Assembly (NCBI RefSeq): GCF_007747445.1
Contig: NZ_CP036425.1
Span: forward strand, 3,828,175 to 3,892,174
Source of the DNA: Poriferisphaera corsica
Lineage (GTDB): Bacteria; Planctomycetota; Phycisphaerae; Phycisphaerales; Phycisphaeraceae
Length of the DNA: 64,000 nucleotides
Reading direction: 5' to 3'
Under the pieces are notes generated by a model. It was not told the origin of the DNA. It worked only from the letters and a program-made list of their open reading frames with translations, and ran no database searches. This document shows positions 27,002 to 35,911 of this stretch, piece by piece. The translations under genes were made by a program, and so were the position numbers. Position 1 is the first letter of the stretch, and each line of letters opens with the position of its first letter.

Positions 27002-27976
27002 ATGGCTTCAAAGAAAACACAAGAATGTGGTTCAATCTACGACTTGGCAAAACAAACCGGCCTATCCACCAGTACCATTAGCCGTGTGCTCAATCAGCGT
27101 GGTCGCATCAGTACCGAAACACGCCAGCGTGTCTTGGCTGCTGCCCGAGCTGCAGGTTTCCGGCCTCGTGCGGCTGTTCGTCAACAGACAGTAGCTCTTG
27201 TTATTGACCGAATGAAATATGCAAGCTTCGGCGGCTTCGTCACCTCGATCGTCACCCACCTCATCTGTGAATTAGCCTCATATGATATGTCCGTTGAGGT
27301 CTACACCGAAGACAATCTTGATCAATTGGGAACACGTTTTATCGATGGCGTTATTGCCCTGACTTGGGATCCAACGTCTATCTCAAAATTACAATCTCTC
27401 AAAAACGTCCCAATCATTCTCATCAACCGCCCCAACTTCCCCGGCCTATCCACTGTTGCCACCGATCACAAGCAAGGTGGTGAGATGGTTGCCGACTACC
27501 TCATCAAACATGGCCACGAACGCATCGCATTTCTTGGCGAAGAACAAGACTGGGGTGCTAAACAACGCATCGAAGGCATTGAAGAAACACTTCAAAAAAA
27601 CAAAATTACCAAATCAAACCTAATCATAGGCTTCACAGAACATCAACCTGTGTATGGCGCACTCAAACGTCTTCTCACACAAAAACCTACCGCTATTTTC
27701 CTCGCTGGTGAAGACCTCACAATCGAAGCTATTTACGTCCTCAATTCTGTTCTCAACACCAAGATCCCTAAGGACATCTCCGTCGTCGGCCTCGAATCCC
27801 CAAAAGTCTCACAGTTCGTCCAACCTCCACTTACTTCCCTCGCACAGCCACTCCACAATCTCGCCTCAGAGACACTCAACCTCTTACGTGATCAAATCGA
27901 AAAGAACAGTTCAAAACCACGCCAAATGGTCATTAGCAACCAACTTGTTGAACGCGAATCTGTCATACAGATCTAA
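27002..27976 (+). CDS. LacI-family transcriptional regulator
   Basis: The N-terminal LacI helix-turn-helix (IYDLAKQTGLSTSTISRVLN, residues about 12-31) and hinge helix are followed by a two-lobed sugar-binding domain. Motifs such as DGVIALTWD, GHERIAFLGE and DISVVGLESPKVSQFVQPPLTS match the family. It lies between the rhamnosidase and the esterase and probably controls both. Only 11 bases separate it from the esterase start, so the two are likely co-transcribed. Confidence 0.92.
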   Translation: MASKKTQECGSIYDLAKQTGLSTSTISRVLNQRGRISTETRQRVLAAARAAGFRPRAAVRQQTVALVIDRMKYASFGGFVTSIVTHLICELASYDMSVEVYTEDNLDQLGTRFIDGVIALTWDPTSISKLQSLKNVPIILINRPNFPGLSTVATDHKQGGEMVADYLIKHGHERIAFLGEEQDWGAKQRIEGIEETLQKNKITKSNLIIGFTEHQPVYGALKRLLTQKPTAIFLAGEDLTIEAIYVLNSVLNTKIPKDISVVGLESPKVSQFVQPPLTSLAQPLHNLASETLNLLRDQIEKNSSKPRQMVISNQLVERESVIQI

Positions 27977-27987
27977 AGGCTCTGCTT

Positions 27988-28983
27988 TTGTTCAAACACG
28001 ATTATCCATTCGATCCGACCTATGGCTACCCTCTCTCCGATCTCCTAAAGGTCATGCCACCTCCCCCAGCACCTGGCTATGCTGAGTTTTGGCAAGACAC
28101 ATTTGCGCAAGCGATTCAAATCGATCCACAACCTATCGTCACCGACTCGCATACTACAATAAACAACTACCAAACCTATGATATTTCATTCACAGCCTGG
28201 CCGAACATCAAGCTTGGTGGTTGGCTTCTTAAACCCACCCATAAAGCACCACTAGCCAATATTATTGTGAGCCATGGCTACGGTGGTCGAGCTATTGTCG
28301 AAGCCGCACAACATAACATCCCCGCAAACTATTTCTTCTACTGCACGCGTGGCTTCCATCGCTCACAGCAACCTGACATCCCCATCAACAACAGCGATCT
28401 CCATGTCCTTTGCAATATAAACTCCCCCGAGACATACATTCATCGCTACTGCGTAGCAGACATCTGGGCAGCCGCCTCCGCTCTCATTCAACTCGAACCC
28501 GATCTCGCCCACAACCTTTTCTATACTGGCAGCAGTTTTGGTGGTGGCATGGGCGCGCTAGCCCTGCCCTGGGACACCCGATTCAAAGCCGCCTGCCTTG
28601 AAGTGCCATCCTTCGGCAACCACCCATTCAGACTCTCTGTTCCATGCATCGGCTCCGGCGAAGCTGTTCGAAAAGCGCATCTCAACAATCCTGCAATCGC
28701 CCAAACAATCAAGTTCTTTGATGCCGCATCGGCCACACAATTTATAACCATCCCCACTCATTACACGCTCGCACTTTTCGATCCCGCTGTCCCGCCCCCT
28801 GGGCAATTCTCTGTCTACAACGGGCATGCCGCACCAAAACACTACAGCACGATCAAAGGCGGGCACTTTATCTATCGCGGGATCAAAGAAGACTACAAAA
28901 ATTATGCGCAAGCGCAGAATCAATTCTATTGTGATCTCATATCAGGACCAAGCAAACAAACCCTTCACCCAATAGCTAAATAA
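27988..28983 (+). CDS. Acetyl xylan esterase/cephalosporin-C deacetylase family (CE7)
   Basis: It removes acetyl groups from sugars or oligosaccharides in the cytoplasm. CE7 marks are present: an N-terminal PLSDLLK...PGYAEFWQ segment, the RGFHRSQ-like region, and the nucleophile motif GSSFGGGM (Ser about residue 180) with AACLEVPSFGNH after it. Late Asp/His residues sit near GHFIYRG. The start is TTG, with AAAGG eight bases upstream. No in-frame ATG exists before the conserved N-terminal helix. Confidence 0.86.
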   Translation: MFKHDYPFDPTYGYPLSDLLKVMPPPPAPGYAEFWQDTFAQAIQIDPQPIVTDSHTTINNYQTYDISFTAWPNIKLGGWLLKPTHKAPLANIIVSHGYGGRAIVEAAQHNIPANYFFYCTRGFHRSQQPDIPINNSDLHVLCNINSPETYIHRYCVADIWAAASALIQLEPDLAHNLFYTGSSFGGGMGALALPWDTRFKAACLEVPSFGNHPFRLSVPCIGSGEAVRKAHLNNPAIAQTIKFFDAASATQFITIPTHYTLALFDPAVPPPGQFSVYNGHAAPKHYSTIKGGHFIYRGIKEDYKNYAQAQNQFYCDLISGPSKQTLHPIAK

Positions 28984-28985
28984 AT

Positions 28986-29013
28986 AGCTCACTCTGCGAT
29001 CCACAAGTGAGCT
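28986..29013. terminator. Hairpin between convergent genes
   Basis: Perfect arms AGCTCACT and AGTGAGCT around 12 bases, followed by a short T-rich stretch. Confidence 0.5.
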
Positions 29014-29036
29014 GTCATTTAATGCCAACGAACTGA

Positions 29037-29849
29037 TTACTTGTTTCGACGCTCTAGATAAACATTTCCAAATTTCGATTCATTCCTAAACGGCCACTTA
29101 GATGCCCCCTTCCAATACAACGCGCTCTCTCGTCCCTTCCCATCATCATCCTGCATCGAAAGCGTGAATCCAATTGTCTTACCCGGACCAGCAATCCCCC
29201 CCATCACACCCCAGGCCAAACGCATTTCATATTTCACGACATACCCAGCCCCATCATCTCCCCTAACTTTTGTTGCACCTGACCAATACGCATCTTGCCC
29301 AAATGTTCTCGGATATCCTGAATAATCACTATTTGCAGACCCATTAGCTACGAGCGCAAACTCGCCGCCATACTTCAGTTCATCACGATCTTTCGTCCGC
29401 GAATCCTCAATTTTATTGTGATCTCCATCAATAAACACTTCAAGCGTATCATCCGCCCATGATGGGATCTTCCCAATCTCACCCACCTCGCAACTATCTG
29501 TTGAATACACATCATCATAGACCTGCACAGCAACATACAGCGCATCATCATCACATCGAACTGCAAATCCGAACCATAAATCTTTCCCACCATCTAGCGC
29601 TTTCGTTTCTTCATCTAATACACCATTCTCTTGGTCTACCCACTGCCATTCTACATCTCTCCATTCATCCAGTTCACCATCTACCACAATACCCTCCTGA
29701 TACTTCGCAATCAGCGTATCCGCATCCACCGCGACATCACATCCACAATCTGGTGCAACACTTCCAACACCACCTATTCTTTGATTCGCACACCCAGTCA
29801 TTAATACACAACCACATACAACCATCATCAACGCAATTCGACTCAACAT
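29037..29849 (-). CDS. Lipoprotein with CBM9-like (DOMON-type) sugar-binding domain
   Basis: A probable lipid-anchored carbohydrate- or heme-binding beta-sandwich. Starting at 29849 gives a standard signal with the lipobox ending near Cys20 (LMTGC) and AAAGGG at good distance. The domain shows family-9-like motifs: IVVDGELDEWRDV near residue 53, LWFGFAVRCDDDALYVAVQVYDD, and SWADDTLEVFIDGDHN. No catalytic domain is attached. It lies between the CE7 esterase and another exported protein, so it may capture sugars for the locus (inference). Confidence 0.75.
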   Translation of the reverse strand: MLSRIALMMVVCGCVLMTGCANQRIGGVGSVAPDCGCDVAVDADTLIAKYQEGIVVDGELDEWRDVEWQWVDQENGVLDEETKALDGGKDLWFGFAVRCDDDALYVAVQVYDDVYSTDSCEVGEIGKIPSWADDTLEVFIDGDHNKIEDSRTKDRDELKYGGEFALVANGSANSDYSGYPRTFGQDAYWSGATKVRGDDGAGYVVKYEMRLAWGVMGGIAGPGKTIGFTLSMQDDDGKGRESALYWKGASKWPFRNESKFGNVYLERRNK

Positions 29850-30013
29850 CTTCACACCCTTTATATACATGCTTCATTGCGTGCGCCGTATCAATAACAT
29901 GTTACATGATCAGATAAAACCACTTGCTATCACAAAGCAAGCCGCGCTATCGCAAGGTATCAACCAACATCAAGAATGTGCATCATACCCAACCCCAAAC
30001 AACCGTGGAACAC

Positions 30014-30868
30014 TTATTTTGCAGACTCAAAACCCATACGCTCTACAAACACATTAATTTCACGCAGATGCAGCATATGAGCATCTCCATCATTCCCAGC
30101 ACAACCAATCACAACAAACCCATCCTTCTCTGCCTTGCTCACTTGCTCAAACCCTTCAGCTAAAACAGCATACTCTTTTACCCGCTTTGTACCCGCCGCC
30201 TCAATAAGATCATCTGCCGTTTCCTGAGTTCCTGCATAGCTACCCGGCACAACCTCGCTATGTGTAATAATCATCTGTTTTTCACCCTCACCTGCAGCAC
30301 GCGCGAATCTTCGAAAATTTTTCATATGCTCGCCATAAGGCACATTTTTCCCTTCCACCTTCTCATACCCCGCATACAGCGAATCCGCCATCAACAACAC
30401 AGATATCTGATCAAAATATCTTTCATCCTTCAAAATCTCACGTACCGCCCCAAAGCCCGCACTAAATGAAGACACTCCAATTCGGCCCAATTTCAAATCA
30501 TCTGAAAACCGATCCAACTCATGTGTACACATAAGCGCTTCAAGTAACATACGATCAAATAAATCTCGATCTTCTTTAAACGGCTTCGTATACACACTAC
30601 TCAAACCATTCAAACTCACTGCTAAAACAGCCACGTTCAATTTCGAATCATCTATCTCTTCAATAACATAGGATGGGTTCCCATGAAAATGCACCAACAG
30701 ATCAATCCGCCCATCAATTGCCTTCAAGTGCTTCGGCACATACACCCGCCCCATCGACAGCTCATACCACTTCCCCTTCTCCGCATCCGCAGCATAAGCG
30801 ATGCCATGACCAACAACCCCAACAAGCAGAGACAGCAACAAAACCAGTAGCATCGTTATTCGCACCAT
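30014..30868 (-). CDS. Exported alpha/beta-hydrolase-like protein
   Basis: Not assigned to a named family. Starting at 30868 (GGAGA seven bases upstream) gives a signal peptide ending near AYAADA. A LLVHFHGNPSYV segment and GVSSFSAGFGAVREIL, a GxSxG-like nucleophile elbow, suggest a serine esterase fold. A late Asp and His (GNDGDAHMLH) could complete the triad. The protein is probably periplasmic, with unknown substrate. It is read towards the CBM9-like lipoprotein gene. Confidence 0.65.
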   Translation of the reverse strand: MVRITMLLVLLLSLLVGVVGHGIAYAADAEKGKWYELSMGRVYVPKHLKAIDGRIDLLVHFHGNPSYVIEEIDDSKLNVAVLAVSLNGLSSVYTKPFKEDRDLFDRMLLEALMCTHELDRFSDDLKLGRIGVSSFSAGFGAVREILKDERYFDQISVLLMADSLYAGYEKVEGKNVPYGEHMKNFRRFARAAGEGEKQMIITHSEVVPGSYAGTQETADDLIEAAGTKRVKEYAVLAEGFEQVSKAEKDGFVVIGCAGNDGDAHMLHLREINVFVERMGFESAK

Positions 30869-31023
30869 CAATATTCTCCATAACCAGTCAGCCACCCCGC
30901 CTATCGCATATTCACCACAGCAACATCATAACTCTCAAAATCAATTTCTGAAATACTTTCATCCAACATTAGAACTATAAACACCTTAAGTAACCCTTAA
31001 TTCGCATACCCTTCACAAACCTC

Positions 31024-31056
31024 ACAAAAAAACCTGCCAGATTACTCTGACAGGTT
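31024..31056 (-). terminator. Intrinsic terminator of valS
   Basis: On the minus strand, AACCTGTCAGA-GTAA-TCTGGCAGGTT is followed by seven T. Confidence 0.88.
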
Positions 31057-31081
31057 ATTCTCATCGATTCTACTTGTCTGT

Positions 31082-34000
31082 TTAACTCAAAGCTGCCAGC
31101 TGCGATTCGACACTCGCAAGCTCCTTTTCCGCTTCCATCAATTGGTCGCGTGTCTGCTGCACAAGGTGCTCCGGTGCTTTATCAACATAACTACTATTCG
31201 ACAGTCTACCCTTCAATGCCCCCACGCTCTTCACAAGCTCAGATTTACGCTTATCCAGCCTCGTTCGTTCTGTATCCGCATCAATCAAACCATGCAGGTA
31301 AACCTCAAACTCGCCCACAGTTGTCACGGCAGCATCCCCAGGCTTCTCAACCTCATCACCAAACGCAACCAACTTCACGTTTGCAAGCGCCTCAGCAAAA
31401 CCCCCTTCGACCAACACACGTTCTATTGCATGCTTAGGGCCCCTCACTGACACTTCCACCGTCTCACGAGGCACGACTTTATACGTCGTACGCACCTCAC
31501 GAATCGCACCAATCACAGCCTGCATTTTCTCGAAAATCTCGCCTGCATGTTCATCCACATGCAACACATTAACCTTCGGCCAAGCCGCTTTCATCAGCAA
31601 CCCACTGCCCTCAGCATCAATCCCCTCTATCCCTCGATTAGGCATGACTGCGTTCAATGCTTCCCACAATTTCTCAGTCACAAACGGCATAGACGGATGC
31701 AACAGCCTCAACGACACATCAATACACGTCGCTAATACCTGCTTCTGCTTCCCATTCTCACGAATCGTCGGCTTAACCGCCTCAATATACCAGTCACATA
31801 AATCTCGCCAGAAGAAATCATATAAATCCTGCGTATATACACTGAACTCATACCCCTCCAAAGCCTTACTCGCACCATTCATCACATTCGCCAACCTGCC
31901 AATGATCCAACGGTCCGCAACACCCAATCCCTCGTCACTCGGGCTGACCGGCCCATCAGCCTGCTCGCCTTCACTCAAATTCCCCAAACTAAACCGTACC
32001 GCATTCCAAAGCTTATTCGCAAAACGCTGGCCGTAGTCAAATTTCTCACTCGTATTACGTGCCGCCGGCACGTCCTCACGTGGCTTCGCAACGCCTGAAG
32101 CAACACCATAAGAGCTGATCATCTGACCACCCTTATATTCCTGCTCTGGTGCAGCGACCTTATGACCACCACTCGCAGTAATGTACTTAGGCGTAAACGT
32201 CTCACCACTATGCGGATCAACCATATCCACAGACATCCTCACGTCTTGCGTCTGAGTCGTCATGCTCGTAAGCGTAAACCGCATCGCATCTGCACCGTGA
32301 CTATGAATAATATCCAGCGGATCGACCCCATTCCCCAACGACTTACTCATCTTTTGGCCATGACCATCTTGAATCATCGCATGAATAAACACGTCCTTAA
32401 ACGGCAATCTATTCATAAAATAGACATTAAACATCACCATGCGGCTAACCCACAACGTAATGATTTCTCTCGCCGTACTCAGCACACTTGTAGGATTCCA
32501 TTTTTGCAATACCTCGTTCGCAGCATCCAACGCACGATCATTCACCCACCCCATCGTGCTCATCGGCCAAAGCGCCGAGCTAAACCACGTATCCAAAACA
32601 TCAGGATCCTGTTCAAAACCAAGATCCTCTAACAGCTTCACCGCATCAGCATCATCTTCACTTCTCACGCAAATATAACTCGCGCTTAGATCAACCTGAC
32701 GCTGTTGGCCCTGCATATCCGTATCGTTATGCTGCAATGCAATCCGATCCTCATTCCGCATCGCAACCAACGTTTCAAGCATCAATCGAAGCTGCTCTTC
32801 GCTCCGCGAATCAATCTTCTCATCATGCTTAAACGACCACACCGGAATCCGATGCCCCCACCACAACTGGCGAGAAATACACCAGTCCCGAATATTCTCA
32901 TGCCACATCTGGAAAGTTTTCGCATAACGCGGCGGCTGGAACTCCAAACCACCTTCCCATTCACCCTGCGCTGCCCGCCCATCCTTACATGCAAACGAAT
33001 CACCACGCTTCCACACACAACCATCTAATTCCTGACGCTGCTCCTGCTTCATCGCACGCAGCGCCGCACCCGCCAAACGATCATCCGCAACCTTCACATA
33101 CCACTGATCCGAGAGCCAAGGCTCAACCGCAACATGTGAACGATAGCTATGCCCCACCGCATGACGGTACGGCTTAATCTCCGCCATCAATTCCTTTTCT
33201 TTAAACCAACGCACGATCCACTTCCGCGCCTCCTCACGAGACAAACCCAATATCGGCTCTATCTCCTGAATAGTACATTCATCCCAATCTTCCCAACCAA
33301 AATCTTTGCTAATCGCCCCATCCGGCCCCATCACATTAATCACAGGCAGATTATGCCTTAATCCAATCTCCCAGTCGTTAGGATCATGCGCCGGCGTCAC
33401 CTTCAAAAACCCGCTCGCCATTTTCGCTTTCGCATCATCACTTTTTTCATCCGGGATCACCACATAATCATCCCCAACAATCGGAATAATCCGCCCTACA
33501 ATCGGCAACCTCACATGCATCCCAATAAACTTCGCACGCGGCTCATCATCAGGATTCACCGCCACCGCCGTATCACCCAACATCGTCTCCGGGCGTGTCG
33601 TCGCCACAGTTGCAAAGTCACCCGTATCAACCCATTCCCCATCATCATTCTTCTCAACCACAGGATACTTCATATACCAGAAGCTCCCATCCACATCCTG
33701 CATTTCGACTTCATCATCCGCCAGCGCAGTCTGCGTCGCAGGATCCCAGTTCACTAACCGCTTACCGCGATAAATCAGGTCATCCTTAAACAGCTTATAA
33801 AAAGCCTCTCTCACCGCCTTCGCGCACTGCTCGTCCATCGTAAATCGCTGACGATCCCAGTCACACGAGCACCCCATCAGCTTTAACTGACTCGAAATCA
33901 CCCCCTCATACTCATCCTTCCAAGCCTGAATCTTGCCCACAAATTCATCACGCTCAAAATCTGTTCGCTTCTTTCCCTCTTCCGCCATGACACGCTTCTC

Positions 34001-34327
34001 AACCACCGTCTGCGTCGCGATCCCCGCATGATCCGTCCCCGGCATCCACATCGCATTCTTACCCAACATCCGGTTATAACGCACCAACACATCCTGCAAC
34101 GTATTGTTCAGTGCATGCCCCAAGTGCAGCGCAGCCGTAACATTCGGCGGCGGAATCACCACACCATACGCCTCACCCTCATCACTCGGATCCCCATGCC
34201 ACGCCTTCACCGCATCCCACTTCGCAGCCATCGCATCTTCAACCGCCTCCGGTCGATATTGGCTCGCTAATTCAAATCCACCCACCTGCTGCGCTTGTCC
34301 CTGTTCCATTTCTTGATTCTCAGACAT
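31082..34327 (-). CDS. valS: Valyl-tRNA synthetase
   Basis: It charges tRNA-Val and edits misactivated threonine. It is a class I enzyme with the HIGH motif as HLGH (residues 68-71) and KMSKS near 656-660. The CP1 editing domain lies between them and the anticodon-binding domain follows. A C-terminal coiled coil of about 70 residues (from TERTRLDKRKS) is typical of ValRS. At 1081 residues it is longer than many bacterial ValRS. An extra stretch of about 45 residues follows the KMSKS region (YKGGQMISSYGVASGVAKP). A valine-rich leader ORF and alternative hairpins lie upstream (34465-34580), which suggests attenuation. Confidence 0.97.
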   Translation of the reverse strand: MSENQEMEQGQAQQVGGFELASQYRPEAVEDAMAAKWDAVKAWHGDPSDEGEAYGVVIPPPNVTAALHLGHALNNTLQDVLVRYNRMLGKNAMWMPGTDHAGIATQTVVEKRVMAEEGKKRTDFERDEFVGKIQAWKDEYEGVISSQLKLMGCSCDWDRQRFTMDEQCAKAVREAFYKLFKDDLIYRGKRLVNWDPATQTALADDEVEMQDVDGSFWYMKYPVVEKNDDGEWVDTGDFATVATTRPETMLGDTAVAVNPDDEPRAKFIGMHVRLPIVGRIIPIVGDDYVVIPDEKSDDAKAKMASGFLKVTPAHDPNDWEIGLRHNLPVINVMGPDGAISKDFGWEDWDECTIQEIEPILGLSREEARKWIVRWFKEKELMAEIKPYRHAVGHSYRSHVAVEPWLSDQWYVKVADDRLAGAALRAMKQEQRQELDGCVWKRGDSFACKDGRAAQGEWEGGLEFQPPRYAKTFQMWHENIRDWCISRQLWWGHRIPVWSFKHDEKIDSRSEEQLRLMLETLVAMRNEDRIALQHNDTDMQGQQRQVDLSASYICVRSEDDADAVKLLEDLGFEQDPDVLDTWFSSALWPMSTMGWVNDRALDAANEVLQKWNPTSVLSTAREIITLWVSRMVMFNVYFMNRLPFKDVFIHAMIQDGHGQKMSKSLGNGVDPLDIIHSHGADAMRFTLTSMTTQTQDVRMSVDMVDPHSGETFTPKYITASGGHKVAAPEQEYKGGQMISSYGVASGVAKPREDVPAARNTSEKFDYGQRFANKLWNAVRFSLGNLSEGEQADGPVSPSDEGLGVADRWIIGRLANVMNGASKALEGYEFSVYTQDLYDFFWRDLCDWYIEAVKPTIRENGKQKQVLATCIDVSLRLLHPSMPFVTEKLWEALNAVMPNRGIEGIDAEGSGLLMKAAWPKVNVLHVDEHAGEIFEKMQAVIGAIREVRTTYKVVPRETVEVSVRGPKHAIERVLVEGGFAEALANVKLVAFGDEVEKPGDAAVTTVGEFEVYLHGLIDADTERTRLDKRKSELVKSVGALKGRLSNSSYVDKAPEHLVQQTRDQLMEAEKELASVESQLAALS

Positions 34328-34464
34328 CTTTTATAACCTTCTGCAAATCCAATGATTACAAGCCAGCCATCAAAGCAGCTCAACCATCATTATTGACGTT
34401 ATGTATTAGTTTGTTCTCCCAACACGAGAACCGTGTCAGGCGTATCATTCCGTGCAATCAAACA

Positions 34465-34512
34465 GATCACACATCCCTTTCACAGAAGGGGAAGGATCGG
34501 GGGTCGTCCCCT
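34465..34512 (-). promoter_or_regulatory. Candidate attenuator of valS
   Basis: Just after the leader stop, AGGGGA (34512-34507) can pair with TCCCCT (34492-34487). That segment can instead form a hairpin with GAAAGGGA (34481-34474), bounded by GATC/GATC. The two folds exclude each other, as in peptide-dependent attenuation. The T-tract after the hairpin (TGTTTGATT) is weak, so termination strength is uncertain. A further hairpin GTTCTC/GAGAAC lies at 34413-34431. Confidence 0.5.
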
Positions 34513-34556
34513 CAGCGAACGGCGACGCCGACCGCTACATGACTTTGCATCATCAT
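34512..34556 (-). CDS. Valine-rich leader peptide of valS
   Basis: A 14-codon ORF reads MMMQSHVAVGVAVR and ends in TGA. Four of the last eight codons are Val (GTA, GTC, GTC, GTT). It begins about 12 bases after the expected transcription start. Like the ileS leader, it is followed at once by a segment able to pair with the 5' arm of the next hairpin. A ribosome stalled for lack of Val-tRNA would leave that segment free. This is seen directly in the sequence. The regulatory role is an inference by analogy with pheST- and ilv-type leaders. No strong ribosome site is visible. Confidence 0.55.
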   Translation of the reverse strand: MMMQSHVAVGVAVR

Positions 34557-34574
34557 CCGAATCATATCAGCCGC

Positions 34575-34605
34575 ATTATAGCAACATTAAACCTCGACTG
34601 ACCAA
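34575..34605 (-). promoter_or_regulatory. Promoter of the valS leader
   Basis: An extended -10, TGCTATAAT, lies on the minus strand (TATAAT 34580-34575), with TTGGTC 19 bases upstream. Transcription would start near 34568. Confidence 0.6.
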
Positions 34606-34892
34606 CCACCTACTATCAACACAAACACTTCTAGACGTCATCTCCGCGAGCATCCAATCCCGCTCAAAACAGCCGCACATTTACGACGTATCTTGCAACA
34701 AATACCGCGTCACACCCCACTCCTGATCATCAACCGCTCATCTCAAATCCCAAGCATCACCTATCTATCTTACGAAATATCGCAAATACATTTACTAATT
34801 TTCGTAATTATACGATTTTATCAACACCCTTTATTTCATCCGGCCAGATTATAAGCACTTAAATTCAAAGTACTTAAACACTACTTGACTTT

Positions 34893-34908
34893 TGGCACGC
34901 GCTTTGCA
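34893..34908 (+). promoter_or_regulatory. Sigma-54 (-24/-12) promoter
   Basis: TGGCACG, CGCT, TTGCA, with GG and GC ten bases apart, is an essentially perfect RpoN site. It lies 68 bases before the cysteine hydrolase gene. It differs from the site at position 28 by one base over the 16-base core. Confidence 0.75.
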
Positions 34909-34975
34909 CTAACCGCAACAACGAGAAGCCAGAAAGTCTGGCAGAAGCACACAAACAAACTTTAGGACAAACCGT

Positions 34976-35836
34976 ATGCCATCTTTCACCACAAAACTAA
35001 GCGTCAAACAAACCAGCCTCACCCTTGGAGCCTGTGCCCTCGTCGGCACCCTCGCCACAACCATGCTCCTCAGCACCAGCTCCGTTGACGCCAAACCAAG
35101 CTCGCTCAAAAAAGTCGAAGCCTCCGCACACCCCGGCGGCAAACCCGAAGCACCACTCCCCAAATACGACATCAAGCTCGATCCCAACCGCGTCGCCGTC
35201 GTCATCACCGACCCACAAAACGATTTTCTCAGTCCAAACGGCGTCACATGGGGTGTCGTCGGCGAATCCGTCACCGAAAACAACACCGTCCAGCACATCC
35301 ACGACCTTTTCGTCACCGCACAAAGCAACAACATCCCCGTCTTCGTCAGCCCACACTACTACTACAAGCACGACCACACCTGGAAATTCGAGGGCGCTCT
35401 CGAATCACTCATGCACCAAATCGGCATGTTCGATCGCCCCAACGCACTCGACCTCACTAACTTCGAAAACTCTGGCGCCGATTGGCTCGATCAATACAAA
35501 CCTTACATCAACAACAAAAATACAACCGTCACCAGCCCACACAAAGTTTACGGGCCAGAAACCAACGACCTCATCCTACAACTCCGCAAGCAAGGCATCG
35601 ACCAAGTCATCCTCGCCGGCATGTCCGCGAACCTTTGCACCGAAGCACACATGCGTGAACTCGTCGAACAAGGCTTCGAAGTCATCGTCGCCGCCGATGC
35701 AACCGCTGCCGCCAAGCTCCCTCACTACGACGGCTACGAAGCCGCTTACATCAACTTCCGCTTCATCGCCAACGGTGTATGGACAACCGACCAAGCCGTC
35801 ATCGAACTCAACAAAGCCGGCCGCGCCAAAAAATAG
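34976..35836 (+). CDS. Exported cysteine hydrolase, isochorismatase-like
   Basis: A protein of the isochorismatase/nicotinamidase superfamily. The catalytic triad is present: D79 in VVITDPQNDF, a Lys near 190 (SPHKVYGP) and Cys near 220 in SANLCTEAHMRELVE. It has an N-terminal signal-like segment (residues about 13-40, ending in VDAKP), which is unusual for a family that normally works in the cytoplasm. The substrate is unknown. It sits behind a sigma-54 promoter and 75 bases before a YHS protein gene that is also exported, so the two are probably one operon. Confidence 0.83.
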   Translation: MPSFTTKLSVKQTSLTLGACALVGTLATTMLLSTSSVDAKPSSLKKVEASAHPGGKPEAPLPKYDIKLDPNRVAVVITDPQNDFLSPNGVTWGVVGESVTENNTVQHIHDLFVTAQSNNIPVFVSPHYYYKHDHTWKFEGALESLMHQIGMFDRPNALDLTNFENSGADWLDQYKPYINNKNTTVTSPHKVYGPETNDLILQLRKQGIDQVILAGMSANLCTEAHMRELVEQGFEVIVAADATAAAKLPHYDGYEAAYINFRFIANGVWTTDQAVIELNKAGRAKK

Positions 35837-35911
35837 CCAACCTTTTACCAAAGCCTCATAACAAACAACAGGCTTCGCATTAGAGCGAAGCATCAAACCG
35901 GAGATATTAAA

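Noticed and set aside
29459-29917. 152-codon plus-strand ORF
   Set aside because: It lies antisense to the CBM9-like lipoprotein gene and is low-complexity (His/Pro/Ser-rich), as expected for a shadow frame.
34420-34560. T-box leader for valS
   Set aside because: The T-box core AGGGTGGNACCGCG is absent. The Val-rich ORF with competing hairpins explains the region better.
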